Shown piece by piece: positions 50,329 to 59,008 of a stretch of 64,000 bases of DNA. Location: the NCBI RefSeq assembly GCF_036013935.1, contig NZ_CP107902.1, positions 3,071,001-3,135,000 on the forward strand. Direction: 5' to 3'. The position numbers and the translations under genes are program-made. The DNA is from Streptomyces sp. NBC_00461. Lineage in GTDB: Bacteria > Actinomycetota > Actinomycetes > Streptomycetales > Streptomycetaceae. The notes beneath the pieces were generated by a model. That model was given only the letters and a program-made list of their open reading frames with translations. It was not told where the DNA came from and ran no database searches. The first letter of the stretch is position 1; each line of letters starts with the position of its first letter.

Positions 50329-51246
50329 TCAAGCGTGCCTTGCGACGACATCGCCTCCAAGCTGCCACATCTCGTGGTTCCCACATTCTGCCGTGATCTC
50401 GGCCGTCGACTGAGCCGCAGTGACGAAGTCATCGACCACCGGCGAGGTGTGCGATGCCGCCACCGCGAGGCACACCTGGTCGGGCACCAGATCCGGGATG
50501 GGGACATAGACGACGTCCGGATGCGAGTAGAACACGGACGCCGAACGGGCCAGGAAGGAGATGCCCCGGCCGGCCGCGACGTGCTCGAGCGTCTCGTCCA
50601 CCCCGCGCACCGGGTACCCGGCATTGGGGAGCGGGCGCTTGGTGGGCTGCGTGCTCGGGTCACCGTGCCAGACCAGCGTTTCGCCGGCCAGGTCGGCCTC
50701 GGTGACCTCCTCCTTGCCGGCCAACCGGTGTCCGGCGGGCAGCACCGCCACCCGCGGCTCGGTGTACAGCGGTGTGACGCGTAGGCCCGCCTCGTCGATG
50801 GGCAGCCGCACATAGCCGACGTCGATGCGGCCGTCGAGCAGCATCGCAGCCTGGTCGTCCCCTTCGATCCGCTGTACGTCCACGACCACGTCCGGGTGCC
50901 GGTCCTCGAACGCACGGGCCGCCGGGATGACTGCAACGCCGGCCCGGAAACCGACCATCAGCCGCCGCTTGCCGCTGGCGGCCGCGGACACCCGACGGCG
51001 GACCGCGTGGGTTGAGGCAAGCAGCGGACCGGCGTCGGCCAGCAGTTGGCGGCCCGCATCTGTCAGCTCCACGCCGTGGCGATCCCTGGTGAACAACGAG
51101 GCGCCGAGATCCTGCTCGAGCGCGCGGATCTGCCGGCTGAGCACCGGCTGTGCGATGTGGAGCTCATCGGCGGCGCGACCGAAATGCAGTCGGTCGGCCA
51201 CGGCGACGAAGTAACGCAGTTTGCGCAGATCCAGATCCAGATCCAT
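50329..51246 (-). CDS. LysR-family transcriptional regulator
   Basis: 305 residues. The N-terminal winged helix is LRKLRYFVAVADRLHFGRAADELHIAQPVLSRQIRALEQDLG, followed by the periplasmic-binding-like effector domain. ATG at 51246 chosen for GGGGG upstream and the family N-terminus. It is divergent from three oxidoreductase genes and the palindrome between them is its probable site. The effector is unknown. Confidence 0.88.
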   Translation of the reverse strand: MDLDLDLRKLRYFVAVADRLHFGRAADELHIAQPVLSRQIRALEQDLGASLFTRDRHGVELTDAGRQLLADAGPLLASTHAVRRRVSAAASGKRRLMVGFRAGVAVIPAARAFEDRHPDVVVDVQRIEGDDQAAMLLDGRIDVGYVRLPIDEAGLRVTPLYTEPRVAVLPAGHRLAGKEEVTEADLAGETLVWHGDPSTQPTKRPLPNAGYPVRGVDETLEHVAAGRGISFLARSASVFYSHPDVVYVPIPDLVPDQVCLAVAASHTSPVVDDFVTAAQSTAEITAECGNHEMWQLGGDVVARHA

Positions 51247-51260
51247 GGAACCCCCAACCC

Positions 51261-51283
51261 GGTGATACCTGCAGGGTATCACC
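51261..51283. promoter_or_regulatory. LysR-type operator
   Basis: A perfect 9-bp inverted repeat, GGTGATACC and GGTATCACC around TGCAG, 14 bp upstream of the LysR start and facing the divergent operon. It contains the T-N11-A core expected for LysR proteins. Confidence 0.7.
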
Positions 51284-51425
51284 GCGGCTTCAATAGGTCT
51301 TGGACGCCACTCAGACCCGATGGCAGCATGAAAAACAGGCGCCTAAGGGCGTCGAAGTGAATTCGGCACAAGAATTCGACACTGGAATTCGACAGCAGGC
51401 CAAAACCCGGAAAGCAGGAACACCG

Positions 51426-52058
51426 ATGAGCAGCATCAGCATTATCGGACTGGGAAACATGGCCCGTGCTTTGGCCGGCCGGGCGCTCGCCGGCGGTAAT
51501 GCCGTCGAGATCATCGGCCGCGACCAGGCCAAGGCCAAGGAATTGGCCGCCACGCTCGGCGGCGCCACGGTCGGGACGGCCGGGGCCGCCCCGGCCGGGG
51601 ACATCGCGATCCTCGCCACGCCTTACGCCGGCGCGGCGGCGGTGGTGAGGGAGTACGGGGACGCACTGCGCGGCAAGATCATCGTCGACATCACCAACCC
51701 CGTAGCCCCCGACCTGGAGGGTTTCGTCGTCCCCGACGACAGTTCCGGCGCACAGGAGATCGCCAAGGCGGCTCCCGCCGACGCGCATGTCGTCAAGGCG
51801 TTCAACACTGTGTTCTCCCACGTTCTGGCGGCCGGCCCGGCCGAGGACCGCCGTCTGGACGTGTTCATCGCCGGCGACGACGCGCAGGCGAAGGCACGCG
51901 TGTCGGCGTTCGTCGAGAGCCTGGGGCTGCGCCCCTGGGACACCGGGGATCTGTTCATGGCGCGGGCGCTGGAGAACGTCGGCCTGCTGGAGCTGGGCCT
52001 CATGAACCACTCCGTCAAGCACGCCAATTTCTCCCTCGGCATCACCCTTCTCGGCTGA
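51426..52058 (+). CDS. F420-dependent NADP reductase-like dinucleotide-binding protein
   Basis: 210 residues. ISIIGLGNMARALAGRALAGG and VEIIGRDQAKAKELA begin the Rossmann domain; KIIVDITNPVAPDLEG and HVVKAFNTVFSHVLAAG complete the FNO pattern. It is clearly paralogous to the protein at 47515. ATG at 51426 has CAGGAA upstream; the longer ORF from 51300 is leader. First gene of the LysR-controlled group. Confidence 0.8.
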   Translation: MSSISIIGLGNMARALAGRALAGGNAVEIIGRDQAKAKELAATLGGATVGTAGAAPAGDIAILATPYAGAAAVVREYGDALRGKIIVDITNPVAPDLEGFVVPDDSSGAQEIAKAAPADAHVVKAFNTVFSHVLAAGPAEDRRLDVFIAGDDAQAKARVSAFVESLGLRPWDTGDLFMARALENVGLLELGLMNHSVKHANFSLGITLLG

Positions 52059-52149
52059 GTGCACCCCTACCACTACCTCTCGTGCCGCATTACGCCAGTT
52101 CACTTACGGCACGAAAAGACCCTGCACCTACCCTCACAAGGACAGTTAG

Positions 52150-53088
52150 ATGCGCGTATTCGTCGCTGGGGGGACCGGCCATTCCGGTTCATACATCATC
52201 CCCGAACTCATAGCCGCCGGGCACGAGGTCACCGGCCTGGCCCGGTCGGACGCTTCCGCGGCGGCCCTGTCCGCGCTCGGCGCGAAGGTGCGTCGCGGCG
52301 ACCTCCAGGATCTCGACGGGCTCAAGGAGGCAGCCTCGGGCTCCGACGGCGTCATCCACGTCGCGCACAGGCAGGATCTGCTGCCCTCCGGCGGGCTCGA
52401 CGCCGTGGCCGCTGCGGAGCTCCCGATCATGCTCGCGTACGGCGAGGCACTCGCGGGAACGGGAAAGCCGCTGGTCACGGCGGGGAGCATTGGCTCACCC
52501 GGGCAGCACCTGGGCCGGCCGGCCACCGAGGAGGACCCGGCCCTCCCCGCCGGCGAGGAGCACAAGGGCACCCTGCGGGTCCGCAACGTCGTGGAAAGGG
52601 CCGTTGTCGACCTCGCCGAGCAGGGGGTGCGGTCTTCGGTCGTGCGGATCGCCAACATCGCGCACGGCACGACCGATCGTGCCGGCTTCCTCCCCACGCT
52701 GATCGCGCTCGCGAAGGAAAAGGGGTTCGTCGGCTACCACGGCGACGGCACGAACCTGTGGAACGCCGTGCACATCCGCGATGTCGCCACCTTGTTCCGC
52801 CTGGCGCTGGAGAAGGGGCCGGCCGGCTGTTACTGGCACGCGGTCGCGGACGGCGGCATCCCGTTCCGCGACATCGCCGAGGCGATCGCCAGCCGCCTGG
52901 GCCTGCCCGCCGTGAGCGTTCCCAACGATGCCCTGATAACGCCGGGTTACTTCGGGTTCCTCACGAATATCGTCACGCAGAGCTACCCGGCGTCCAACCT
53001 CATCACCCGCCGGGCCCTCAGCTGGGAACCCGCCCGGCCCGGCCTGCTCGCCGATCTGGACAACGGCCATTACTTCCCCGCCGGCTGA
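52150..53088 (+). CDS. NAD(P)-binding extended SDR
   Basis: 312 residues. The loop VFVAGGTGHSGSYIIPELIAAGH starts the protein; DGVIHVAHRQ, GSIGSP and NAVHIRDVATLFRLALEKGPAG are typical of atypical/extended SDR epimerase-like proteins. The catalytic YxxxK is not evident (the region reads EEHKGTLRVRNVVERAV), so it may bind NADP(H) without classical SDR chemistry. AAGGACAG precedes the ATG. Middle gene of the LysR-controlled group. Confidence 0.75.
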   Translation: MRVFVAGGTGHSGSYIIPELIAAGHEVTGLARSDASAAALSALGAKVRRGDLQDLDGLKEAASGSDGVIHVAHRQDLLPSGGLDAVAAAELPIMLAYGEALAGTGKPLVTAGSIGSPGQHLGRPATEEDPALPAGEEHKGTLRVRNVVERAVVDLAEQGVRSSVVRIANIAHGTTDRAGFLPTLIALAKEKGFVGYHGDGTNLWNAVHIRDVATLFRLALEKGPAGCYWHAVADGGIPFRDIAEAIASRLGLPAVSVPNDALITPGYFGFLTNIVTQSYPASNLITRRALSWEPARPGLLADLDNGHYFPAG

Positions 53089-53157
53089 CGGCGGGAACCC
53101 GGATCGTAACGAGCCCGGCAACCGGCAAGTTCGGCTCTTCTGAAGGACGTTGAGATC

Positions 53158-53826
53158 ATGACGACTGTGGGATTCATCGGAAGCGGAAGCATCGGCAGGA
53201 CCCTCGCGCGACTCGCTGTCGGGGCCGGGCACCAGGTGGTGCTCAGCAACTCGCGCGGCCCCGAAACGCTCGCGGACACGGCCGAGGAACTGGGGCCGCG
53301 GGCGTCCGCGGCGACGAGCGAAGAGGCCGCAGGGGCCGGTGACATTGTCGTGGTCACGGTGCCGGTCAGCGCCTTCCCCCACGTGCCCGCCGCGCCACTG
53401 GCCGGGAAGACGGTCATCGACACCTGCAACTACGGCCCCGAGCGTGACGGGCACATCCCCGAGCTCGACAACAAGTCCCTCACCTCAAGCGAGTTGCTTC
53501 TGCGGTACGTCCCGGACGCCCTGCTCGTAAAGGCGTTCAACAACATCTTCTTCAAGCACCTGCTGTCACTCGCCCGCCCGGCAGGGGCGGCCGACCGCTC
53601 CTGCCTGCCGATCGCCGGGGACTCCGCACCGGCGAAGGCGGCGGTGACCGAATTCATCGCCTCCATCGGCTACAGCGTGGTAGACGCGGGAACGCTGGCC
53701 GACAGCTGGCGGCAGGCGACGGGCACGCCGGTGTGGGGAACACCGTACGGGTCGTACTCGAACGAGAAGGGCCAGCCGGTCGGCGAGGACGCCATCCGCG
53801 CGGCACTGGCCACCGCAACGCGGTGA
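53158..53826 (+). CDS. NADPH-dependent F420 reductase-like protein
   Basis: 222 residues. VGFIGSGSIGRTLARLAVGAGHQVVLSNSRGPETL is the NADP-binding start, with KTVIDTCNYGPERDGHIPEL and LLVKAFNNIFFKHL, the standard FNO-like order. It is a different subgroup from the proteins at 47515 and 51426 (N-x-R-G-P after strand 2 suggests NADP preference). AAGGACG precedes the ATG. Last gene of the LysR-controlled group. Confidence 0.8.
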   Translation: MTTVGFIGSGSIGRTLARLAVGAGHQVVLSNSRGPETLADTAEELGPRASAATSEEAAGAGDIVVVTVPVSAFPHVPAAPLAGKTVIDTCNYGPERDGHIPELDNKSLTSSELLLRYVPDALLVKAFNNIFFKHLLSLARPAGAADRSCLPIAGDSAPAKAAVTEFIASIGYSVVDAGTLADSWRQATGTPVWGTPYGSYSNEKGQPVGEDAIRAALATATR

Positions 53827-53891
53827 CCGCCATTTATCGCGGACCGTGATGTGGTCCGGCCGTGCCACGCCCCCGCCCGGGGGGGGGATTC

Positions 53892-54062
53892 CAGCGGCCG
53901 TTGCAACACATGGTCAGTGTGAGGCGGTCGTGAGGAGTGTATGCAGGCGCTCGGCTGGGGTTTCCCAGCCGAGTGTTTTGCGTGGTCGGCTGTTGCGTTC
54001 GGCGGCGACGGCGTCGAGGGGCTGCGCTCCAGCTCGGCCGCGATCTTCCTCACCGGCGCCTT
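53892..54062 (-). mobile_element. IS30-family transposase remnant
   Basis: On the minus strand VRKIAAELERSPST (helix-turn-helix end of IS30 transposases) is joined out of frame to LDAVAAERNSRPRKTLGWETPAERLHTLLT, the transposase C-terminus. About 250 residues between are gone; the junction CCCTCGACGCCGTCGCC could have paired both ends. Non-functional. Confidence 0.7.
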
Positions 54063-54080
54063 CTCCCCCCGGTGGACGGC

Positions 54081-54460
54081 AGCCCATACCGCGGAACCAG
54101 CAAACGGGACAACGAAATCGGCCCGGAAACACCGTCGGCCTGACCCCGGCCGCGCCCCCGGCCCCTGTACGGCACCTGGGCCTTGGCATCGGCCCTCGGG
54201 GAGTCGCCCGACCGGCGAGTGACGACCTCGATCACCTACTCCGCCGCAGGCCAGAGGGGTTGGATCTCCCCGGAACGCTGCCGGACCCCAAACCCACGAG
54301 CAGCGGATTCAGTCCGTTCAGGCAAAGTTGACGCACCGACACCCAAAAATGAACGTTTCCGCAGGTCACGGCCCTGCACAAGTGGGGCGGGTGGGACTCG
54401 AACCCACGGCCGACGGATTATGAGTCCGCTAGGGATCTTGGCGGCCGTTGCCGATCAACG
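54081..54460. repeat. Left ~390-bp direct repeat (copy A)
   Basis: This stretch recurs at 63612-63998. Best-conserved is the block from CCGGACCCCAAACCCACGAG (about 54282) through CACCCAAAAATGAACGTTTC to the tRNA half and the following GATCTTGGCGGCC. Outside that core the copies share islands separated by point changes. Confidence 0.85.
54383..54430 (-). pseudogene. 3' half of a CAU-anticodon tRNA (copy A)
   Basis: On the minus strand the sequence runs from the anticodon stem-loop (GGACTCATAATCC, loop CTCATAA, anticodon CAU) through a perfect T-arm (GTGGG-TTCGAGT-CCCAC) to the 3' acceptor strand CCGCCCC plus A. The matching 5' half beginning GGGGCGG is absent; unrelated GATCTTGGCGGCC sequence takes its place. 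This is the form of an attachment site left by integration at a tRNA 3' end. Confidence 0.75.
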
Positions 54461-54775
54461 CTCATTTTTGACGTTTTCCCAGGTCAGACACGGTGATCCG
54501 TGCCAGTCCTGTGTGGTGCTTGTCGATGTGTTCCTGTCCTTGTGACCCCTCAATGGCCCCTGGAAGTCGATGAGTTAGACGCGTACCACAGCAGCAGCCA
54601 CGTCCGCCCAGTTCAGCCACGAGGATGGAACCTACGCACAGCGGAGTCCCTTACCGACGACGAGATGATGCTCCACCCCTTGATCCCGGGGCGGAGCATC
54701 GTTTCCGATGTCAAGAGGCGAGCGTGCCCCCGGGACTGCGCGTGAACCTGGGTCACAGCTTGCCGATCGGTCGGG
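54461..54775. other. Gap between the left repeat and the toxin-antitoxin genes
   Basis: No gene is seen. The only structure is the hairpin at 54667-54700 that ends the toxin-antitoxin transcript. Base composition is lower in GC than the surroundings. Confidence 0.6.
54667..54700 (-). terminator. Terminator of the HigBA-like operon
   Basis: GATGCTCCACCCC (54667-54679) pairs with GGGGCGGAGCATC (54688-54700) with one mismatch and an 8-base loop, about 75 bp beyond the antitoxin stop. Confidence 0.7.
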
Positions 54776-55114
54776 TCAGCCGAGGACGTAGGCCTCATCG
54801 CCGAAGTCAGCGACGATCTTCAGCTTGCCGCCGAGCGCCTTGACGTAGGCAGCGAGGGTGTCGACCTCGCTGCGCTCCAGTTGCCCCTTCTCGATGCGTG
54901 AGACGCGAGCCTGGGTGACACCCATGGCTTCGGCAACCTGGACCTGCGTGGTGTGCTGCCGCTTCCGCAACTCGGCGAGGCGGTGCACACGGGAGGCCAG
55001 AACCATCGCCTGAGCCCCCTTCTGAACCTGGTCCTTTTCGGCATCGGTGAAGGCGAAGTCCTCGGCCAGGTCTCCCCAGGAGACGGCCTGCGGGTCCTTG
55101 AGGTGATCAGTCAT
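54776..55114 (-). CDS. XRE-type antitoxin (HigA-like)
   Basis: 112 residues. The N-terminal 45 residues are acidic and helical; the helix-turn-helix is TTQVQVAEAMGVTQARVSRIEKGQLERSEVDTLAAYVKALGGKL (about 56-100). The start overlaps the toxin stop (ATGA at 55111-55114), the toxin-first order of HigBA modules. It should neutralise the toxin and repress the operon through the palindrome at 55531-55548. A decayed copy of both genes lies 2.5 kb away. Confidence 0.85.
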   Translation of the reverse strand: MTDHLKDPQAVSWGDLAEDFAFTDAEKDQVQKGAQAMVLASRVHRLAELRKRQHTTQVQVAEAMGVTQARVSRIEKGQLERSEVDTLAAYVKALGGKLKIVADFGDEAYVLG

Positions 55115-55494
55115 CGTGCCCCGTCCTCTCCATCGATTCGCTTCAGATGCTCCGCGTATGCCTGCTCCGCCTGGGGCACCGCGACGCGGTACCAGCCGGA
55201 CCAGTTGCCCGCCTTGTCACCGCCGACCAGGATCACGGCCTGGCGGTCCGGGTCGAACACGAACAGCAACCGCACTTCCGTGGCTCCTGCCGAGCCGGGG
55301 CGGAGCTCCTTGAGATTGGACAGCGCCGAGCCCTTGATCGTGTCCACCAGAGGACGGCCCAGCGCGGGACCTTCCTCCTGAAGGGCGGTGACAGCCTGGC
55401 TAACCTGAATCAGGGTGTCGCGGTCAGTACGGCGCAGTCCGTGAAGCCACGAAAGAGCTGGCTCGACCACAACGATCTCCCAAGCCGTGCACAT
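55111..55494 (-). CDS. RelE/HigB-superfamily toxin (Gp49-like)
   Basis: 127 residues. Central TIKGSALSNLKELRPGSAGATEVRLLFVFDPDRQAVILVGGDKAGNW is the phage-derived Gp49/HigB-like fold (R-x-L-F-x-F-x-x-x-x-x-x-x-L-x-x-G-x-K). These toxins cut mRNA on the ribosome. ATG at 55494 begins the transcript, downstream of an unusually AT-rich promoter region. Coupled to the antitoxin gene. Confidence 0.83.
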   Translation of the reverse strand: MCTAWEIVVVEPALSWLHGLRRTDRDTLIQVSQAVTALQEEGPALGRPLVDTIKGSALSNLKELRPGSAGATEVRLLFVFDPDRQAVILVGGDKAGNWSGWYRVAVPQAEQAYAEHLKRIDGEDGAR

Positions 55495-55530
55495 GCCCCC
55501 ATCTGCAATTTATTACACTGACAGCATACA

Positions 55531-55548
55531 CCACTGACGTCATAGTGG
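55531..55548 (-). promoter_or_regulatory. Palindrome in the toxin-antitoxin promoter
   Basis: CCACTGACGTCATAGTGG is an imperfect palindrome centred on GACGTC, 37 bp upstream of the toxin start in AT-rich DNA. It is the probable operator for the antitoxin. Confidence 0.5.
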
Positions 55549-55632
55549 CAGACGTGGGACCAGGCCGGCCCGGTCAGCCAAAAGGGAGCACCTTGCCGGG
55601 CGTCACGTCTCGGCGAAGACCAACCTTTGTGC

Positions 55633-56472
55633 TCAGGCGGGCTGACGGAGTGCGCTGACCAGTGCGCGCGGGTCGTCGGCGTGGAAGCGGATGGTGTGGG
55701 CCTCTTCCGATGCGCCGAGCGGGCGGGTGAAGGGGAGTGGCCGGTTCAGCTTCAGGGTCACCGAGGTCTGGCTGCCCACGATGAGGTCGAGGACCCCGTC
55801 CTCGGAGAGGGTGATCAGGCGGCCCTCGGGGTAGCGCCGGTCGACCCGGACCGAGGCGACCGCATCCGGCGGTACGGCGAGGTCGAACAGGGCTCCGTAG
55901 CGGATCCGCAGAGAGCCGTCGGGGCGCACGACGTGCGGCCGAGTGACGCAGGCGGCGTGCAGGGCCAGCACAAGGACGACGCCGTACAGGTCGAGTACCA
56001 GGATCACCCGGTGGACCGCCGGCCAAGGGATGAGGAAGGCCAGGCCCACCGTCTCGACGACCACAACAAAGAGCAGCCCGTACATCATCGCGGTTTGGGG
56101 CCCGGTGTACGCGGCAGCGAGGTCTCCGGGGCGCACCCCGTGCGTGCGGCGCCGGACCCACCGCCCCAGGGAGGCGAGGGCGCGCAGCTCGTGGAGGATC
56201 AGGCGGCGGACCGTCACCGGCACCGCCTCCTGTACGGCAGCTCGCCGCGCCGCCCGGCAATCTGCGCCGCGGGCGCGCGCGGCGACATACAGCGAGCGCA
56301 GCACCCGGGCTTCCAGCAGTAGCACTGCGAGCACCAGCGCCTCGGCGGCCGCCAGCACCCACCCGGGCGGCCGGACCCCGGCCACCAGGCAGGCCGCCAG
56401 GGCCAGTTCCCCCGGCAGTACGGCGGCTACCGCGACCCGCGCCGCCCGTACGCCCCTTGGTCGGCCACTCAT
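55633..56472 (-). CDS. Membrane protein with a C-terminal PH-like domain
   Basis: 279 residues. Two hydrophobic segments near residues 12-50 and two near 128-170 (MMYGLLFVVVVETVGLAFLIPW, VILVLDLYGVVLVLALHAA) are separated by a basic cytoplasmic stretch. The last 100 residues are beta-rich (RIRYGALFDLAVPPDAVASVRVDRRYPEGRLITLSEDGVLDLIVG), like a bacterial PH domain. No enzymatic motif. Its ATG overlaps the stop of the MerR gene, so it is that regulator's co-transcribed partner. Confidence 0.65.
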   Translation of the reverse strand: MSGRPRGVRAARVAVAAVLPGELALAACLVAGVRPPGWVLAAAEALVLAVLLLEARVLRSLYVAARARGADCRAARRAAVQEAVPVTVRRLILHELRALASLGRWVRRRTHGVRPGDLAAAYTGPQTAMMYGLLFVVVVETVGLAFLIPWPAVHRVILVLDLYGVVLVLALHAACVTRPHVVRPDGSLRIRYGALFDLAVPPDAVASVRVDRRYPEGRLITLSEDGVLDLIVGSQTSVTLKLNRPLPFTRPLGASEEAHTIRFHADDPRALVSALRQPA

Positions 56473-57203
56473 CCCCGGCCCCTCTCCATGAACGCGTCCA
56501 TAAGTCGGCCCACGACTTCCGCTTGTGCAGGGGCGTACTCGGCGAGCAGCGCCTCCTTGAACCCGGTCACGACCGCCCCGTCCTCGGGGATTGCGGCGAA
56601 CAGCTCCTCGGGGACGGCTGCCATCAGGTCGGCGGCCAGGGGTGCGATCCGCGGATCGTCGGCGGGGGCTTCGGCGAGCGCGTCGAGGCGCTCATACAAT
56701 TCGACGACCGCGGGATCGGCGACCAGTGTTCCGAGCAGCGCGAAAATCTCTTGGCTACCGGAGCTGGTGGCGTCCATCAGCGTGAGGTACTCGCGGTCCT
56801 TGGCCGCGCTCGGCGAGTCTGTCCTGGGGGCCTGTGCCAGCAGTGCGGCGAGGGCGGGTGAGACGGGCCCGGTCGCGCCGGGCGGCTCGGCGAGCAGGGC
56901 GCTGAGCCGGCGGCGGCGCTCCCGGATGCCGGCTTCCTGGCGGGCCAGGTCGGAGTCGAGTTCCTCCAACACCTCGGCCAGTTCGCGCCCGGCATCACCG
57001 GCGAGGGCGTCGCGCACTTCATCGAGGCTGAGGCCGAGTTCGGTGAGCCTGCGCACCCGGGCGAGCAGGACGGCATCACGGACGCTGTAGGCCCGGTAGC
57101 CGTTGGGGCGCCGCTCCGGTTCCGGAAGCAACCCGACATGGTGGTAGTGCCGGATCGCCCGGGTGGTGAGCCCCACGAGCGCGGCGATCTCTCCGATTCG
57201 CAT
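56469..57203 (-). CDS. MerR-family transcriptional regulator
   Basis: 244 residues. The N-terminus is a clear MerR DNA-binding domain: MRIGEIAALVGLTTRAIRHYHHVGLLPEPERRPNGYRAYS, with RVRRLTELGLSLDEVRDAL as the second helix pair. The long C-terminal part (about 130 residues, helical, without metal-binding cysteines) resembles drug-sensing MerR proteins. It is co-transcribed with the membrane protein it overlaps, which may be its regulated output. Confidence 0.86.
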   Translation of the reverse strand: MRIGEIAALVGLTTRAIRHYHHVGLLPEPERRPNGYRAYSVRDAVLLARVRRLTELGLSLDEVRDALAGDAGRELAEVLEELDSDLARQEAGIRERRRRLSALLAEPPGATGPVSPALAALLAQAPRTDSPSAAKDREYLTLMDATSSGSQEIFALLGTLVADPAVVELYERLDALAEAPADDPRIAPLAADLMAAVPEELFAAIPEDGAVVTGFKEALLAEYAPAQAEVVGRLMDAFMERGRG

Positions 57204-57271
57204 GCCGCCAGTAGAAGCCCTGCCGTTGCGTCAAGGTCAAGCGCTGAAAGCATCGTCGGGCGCAAAACGAT

Positions 57272-57566
57272 TCAACGTGCCGCCGAGCGCCTTGACGTAC
57301 GCGGCGAGGGTGTCGACCTCGCTGCGCTCCAACTGACCCTTCTCGATGCGCGAGACACGGGCCTGGGTGACACCCATGGCTTCGGCAACCTGCACCTGTG
57401 TCGTGTGCTACCGCTTCCGCAACTCGGCGAGGCGGTGCACACGGGAGGCCAGGACCATCTCCTGCGCCACCTTCTGGATCTGGTCCTTTTCGGCATCGGT
57501 GAAGGCGAAATCCTCGGCCAGGTCTCCCCAGGAGACGGCCTGCGGGTCCTTGAGGTGATCAGTCAT
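57272..57566 (-). pseudogene. Decayed copy of the HigA-like antitoxin
   Basis: The start TDHLKDPQAVSWGDLAEDFAFTDAEKDQ is nearly identical to the intact antitoxin, but a CAG codon has become TAG (57408-57410) just before the helix-turn-helix. Downstream the same frame still reads VQVAEAMGVTQARVSRIEKG. The C-terminus also diverges near 57272. Confidence 0.85.
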
Positions 57567-57593
57567 CGTGCCCCGTCCTCTCCATCGATTCAC

Positions 57594-57792
57594 TTCCGGG
57601 GCGGAGCTACTTGAGGTTGGACAGCGCCGAGCCCTTGATTGTGTCCACCAGAGGGCGACCCAGCGCGGGACCTTCCTCCTGAAGAGCGGTGACAGCCTGG
57701 CTAACCTGAATCAGGGTGTCGCGGTCAGTACGGCGCAGGCCGTGAAGCCACGAAAGGGCTGGCTCGACCACAACGATCTTCCAGGCCTCATA
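57594..57792 (-). pseudogene. Decayed copy of the HigB-like toxin
   Basis: The frame reads VVVEPALSWLHGLRRTDRDT and SALSNLK as in the intact toxin, then a GAG has become TAG (57607-57609). The rest of the toxin (about 157 bp of the original) is deleted, joining toxin remnant directly to the antitoxin leader. The original start is also lost. Confidence 0.83.
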
Positions 57793-58024
57793 TTGAGGGA
57801 GTGGTTTTCGCGGCAGGAACCGTCCCAGACAGCGATGAAATCCGCGCAGGGCTGGGTGACAGTTAGCAGCGTCGCCCACCCGTAGAGCAGGGCCGGCCGA
57901 CTCCTCTACTCAGGCGGTCACCGCGAGCGCGATGTGCAACCGCGACCGCGGCTCTCATCCTCAGAGCCCGAGAAGACGTTGCTATCGTGGGGTGGGGTAG
58001 CCCAGCTTCGAGAGGGATCCGCTG

Positions 58025-59008
58025 ATGAAGCCATCCCACACCCGGGTCCTGGCCGAGGCTGCCTATGCAGCCGGAGCCCGTGACCGGCACGAGGCCGCGA
58101 TGACGGTATTGAGGCTGCTCGAGCCGGTGACCCATCACGACGCCGGCGCCCTCATGATCTGGGACCCGATGGCCCGTGCGCACCGCGCGCTCGCTGCGGT
58201 CACCTACGGTGATGAAACAGTTGCCGCATTGGGTGACCGCTATGCGGCGAGTGCTGAGAACCGGCTGGTCCGGGAGCGGCGCCTGCCGATGCGGATCGAC
58301 GACGTGCCGGGCGACTACCGAGTGTCCCCGATGTACCGAGAGGTGCTCGGACCTGCCGGCTTCGCAGACGGCATGACCGCATGCCTCTTCTCGGACAGCG
58401 GGGTGTACACGGGCATGCTGCACTTCTCCGCGGCGGCGCGCGGCGCGTTCCGTGATGACGCGGCCGAACTCCTCAAGGCATTGGCGCCCGCGCTGGCGCG
58501 GATGTGCGACGTGGGTCGACGGGAGACCACCGGATGCGCCATACCCTCGGGAGCGAACGCCACCCTGATCGACCACACCGGCCGTGCCTGGGCCGTCGAG
58601 TCGTGCGCCCCGGCGCTCGCGCCCACGCAGCCCGACTTCACCGGCTTCCTGCGCCGCTTCATGGCCTCGCCGCAGGTTGCCGCCACCGGGCTGCAGGCGT
58701 CGAGTGAAGGGTGGCTTACGCTGCAGGTCCTGAAGGTGGCCGATCCGCTGGGACGGCCGGAACCAGCCGTACTGGTGCAGGAGCTTCCGACGGCCAGGCT
58801 GCCCCATTCTCTCTCGCCGCGCGAGTACGACATCCTGAACGGGATGGCGGCGGGGTTCTCGAACCAGCAGCTGGCATCGCAGCGAGACGTCTCCCTGCGC
58901 ACGGTGACCACGCACGTGGAGCGGATCCTGCACAAGATGGGGCAGCCGTCGCGCGCCGGCGCGGTGGCGTCGGCGCTGCGCGACGGGATTCTGCGCCTGG
59001 ACCGCTGA
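58025..59008 (+). CDS. LuxR-type transcriptional regulator with GAF-like sensor
   Basis: 327 residues. The C-terminal helix-turn-helix is LSPREYDILNGMAAGFSNQQLASQRDVSLRTVTTHVERILHKMG (about residues 262-305). The N-terminal 180 residues resemble a GAF/PAS-like ligand domain (DAGALMIWDPMARAHRALAAVTYGDE). No receiver domain or Walker box is seen. It precedes the permease and dimethylformamidase genes on the same strand and is the likely activator of that pathway. GAGAGGGAT precedes the ATG. Confidence 0.83.
   Translation: MKPSHTRVLAEAAYAAGARDRHEAAMTVLRLLEPVTHHDAGALMIWDPMARAHRALAAVTYGDETVAALGDRYAASAENRLVRERRLPMRIDDVPGDYRVSPMYREVLGPAGFADGMTACLFSDSGVYTGMLHFSAAARGAFRDDAAELLKALAPALARMCDVGRRETTGCAIPSGANATLIDHTGRAWAVESCAPALAPTQPDFTGFLRRFMASPQVAATGLQASSEGWLTLQVLKVADPLGRPEPAVLVQELPTARLPHSLSPREYDILNGMAAGFSNQQLASQRDVSLRTVTTHVERILHKMGQPSRAGAVASALRDGILRLDR

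Noticed and set aside
53892..54062. Intact IS30 element
   Set aside because: Only the two ends of the transposase remain, joined out of frame; no clear terminal inverted repeats.
54383..54430. Functional CAU tRNA gene
   Set aside because: Only the 3' half is present; no D-arm or matching GGGGCGG 5' acceptor strand lies upstream in either copy.
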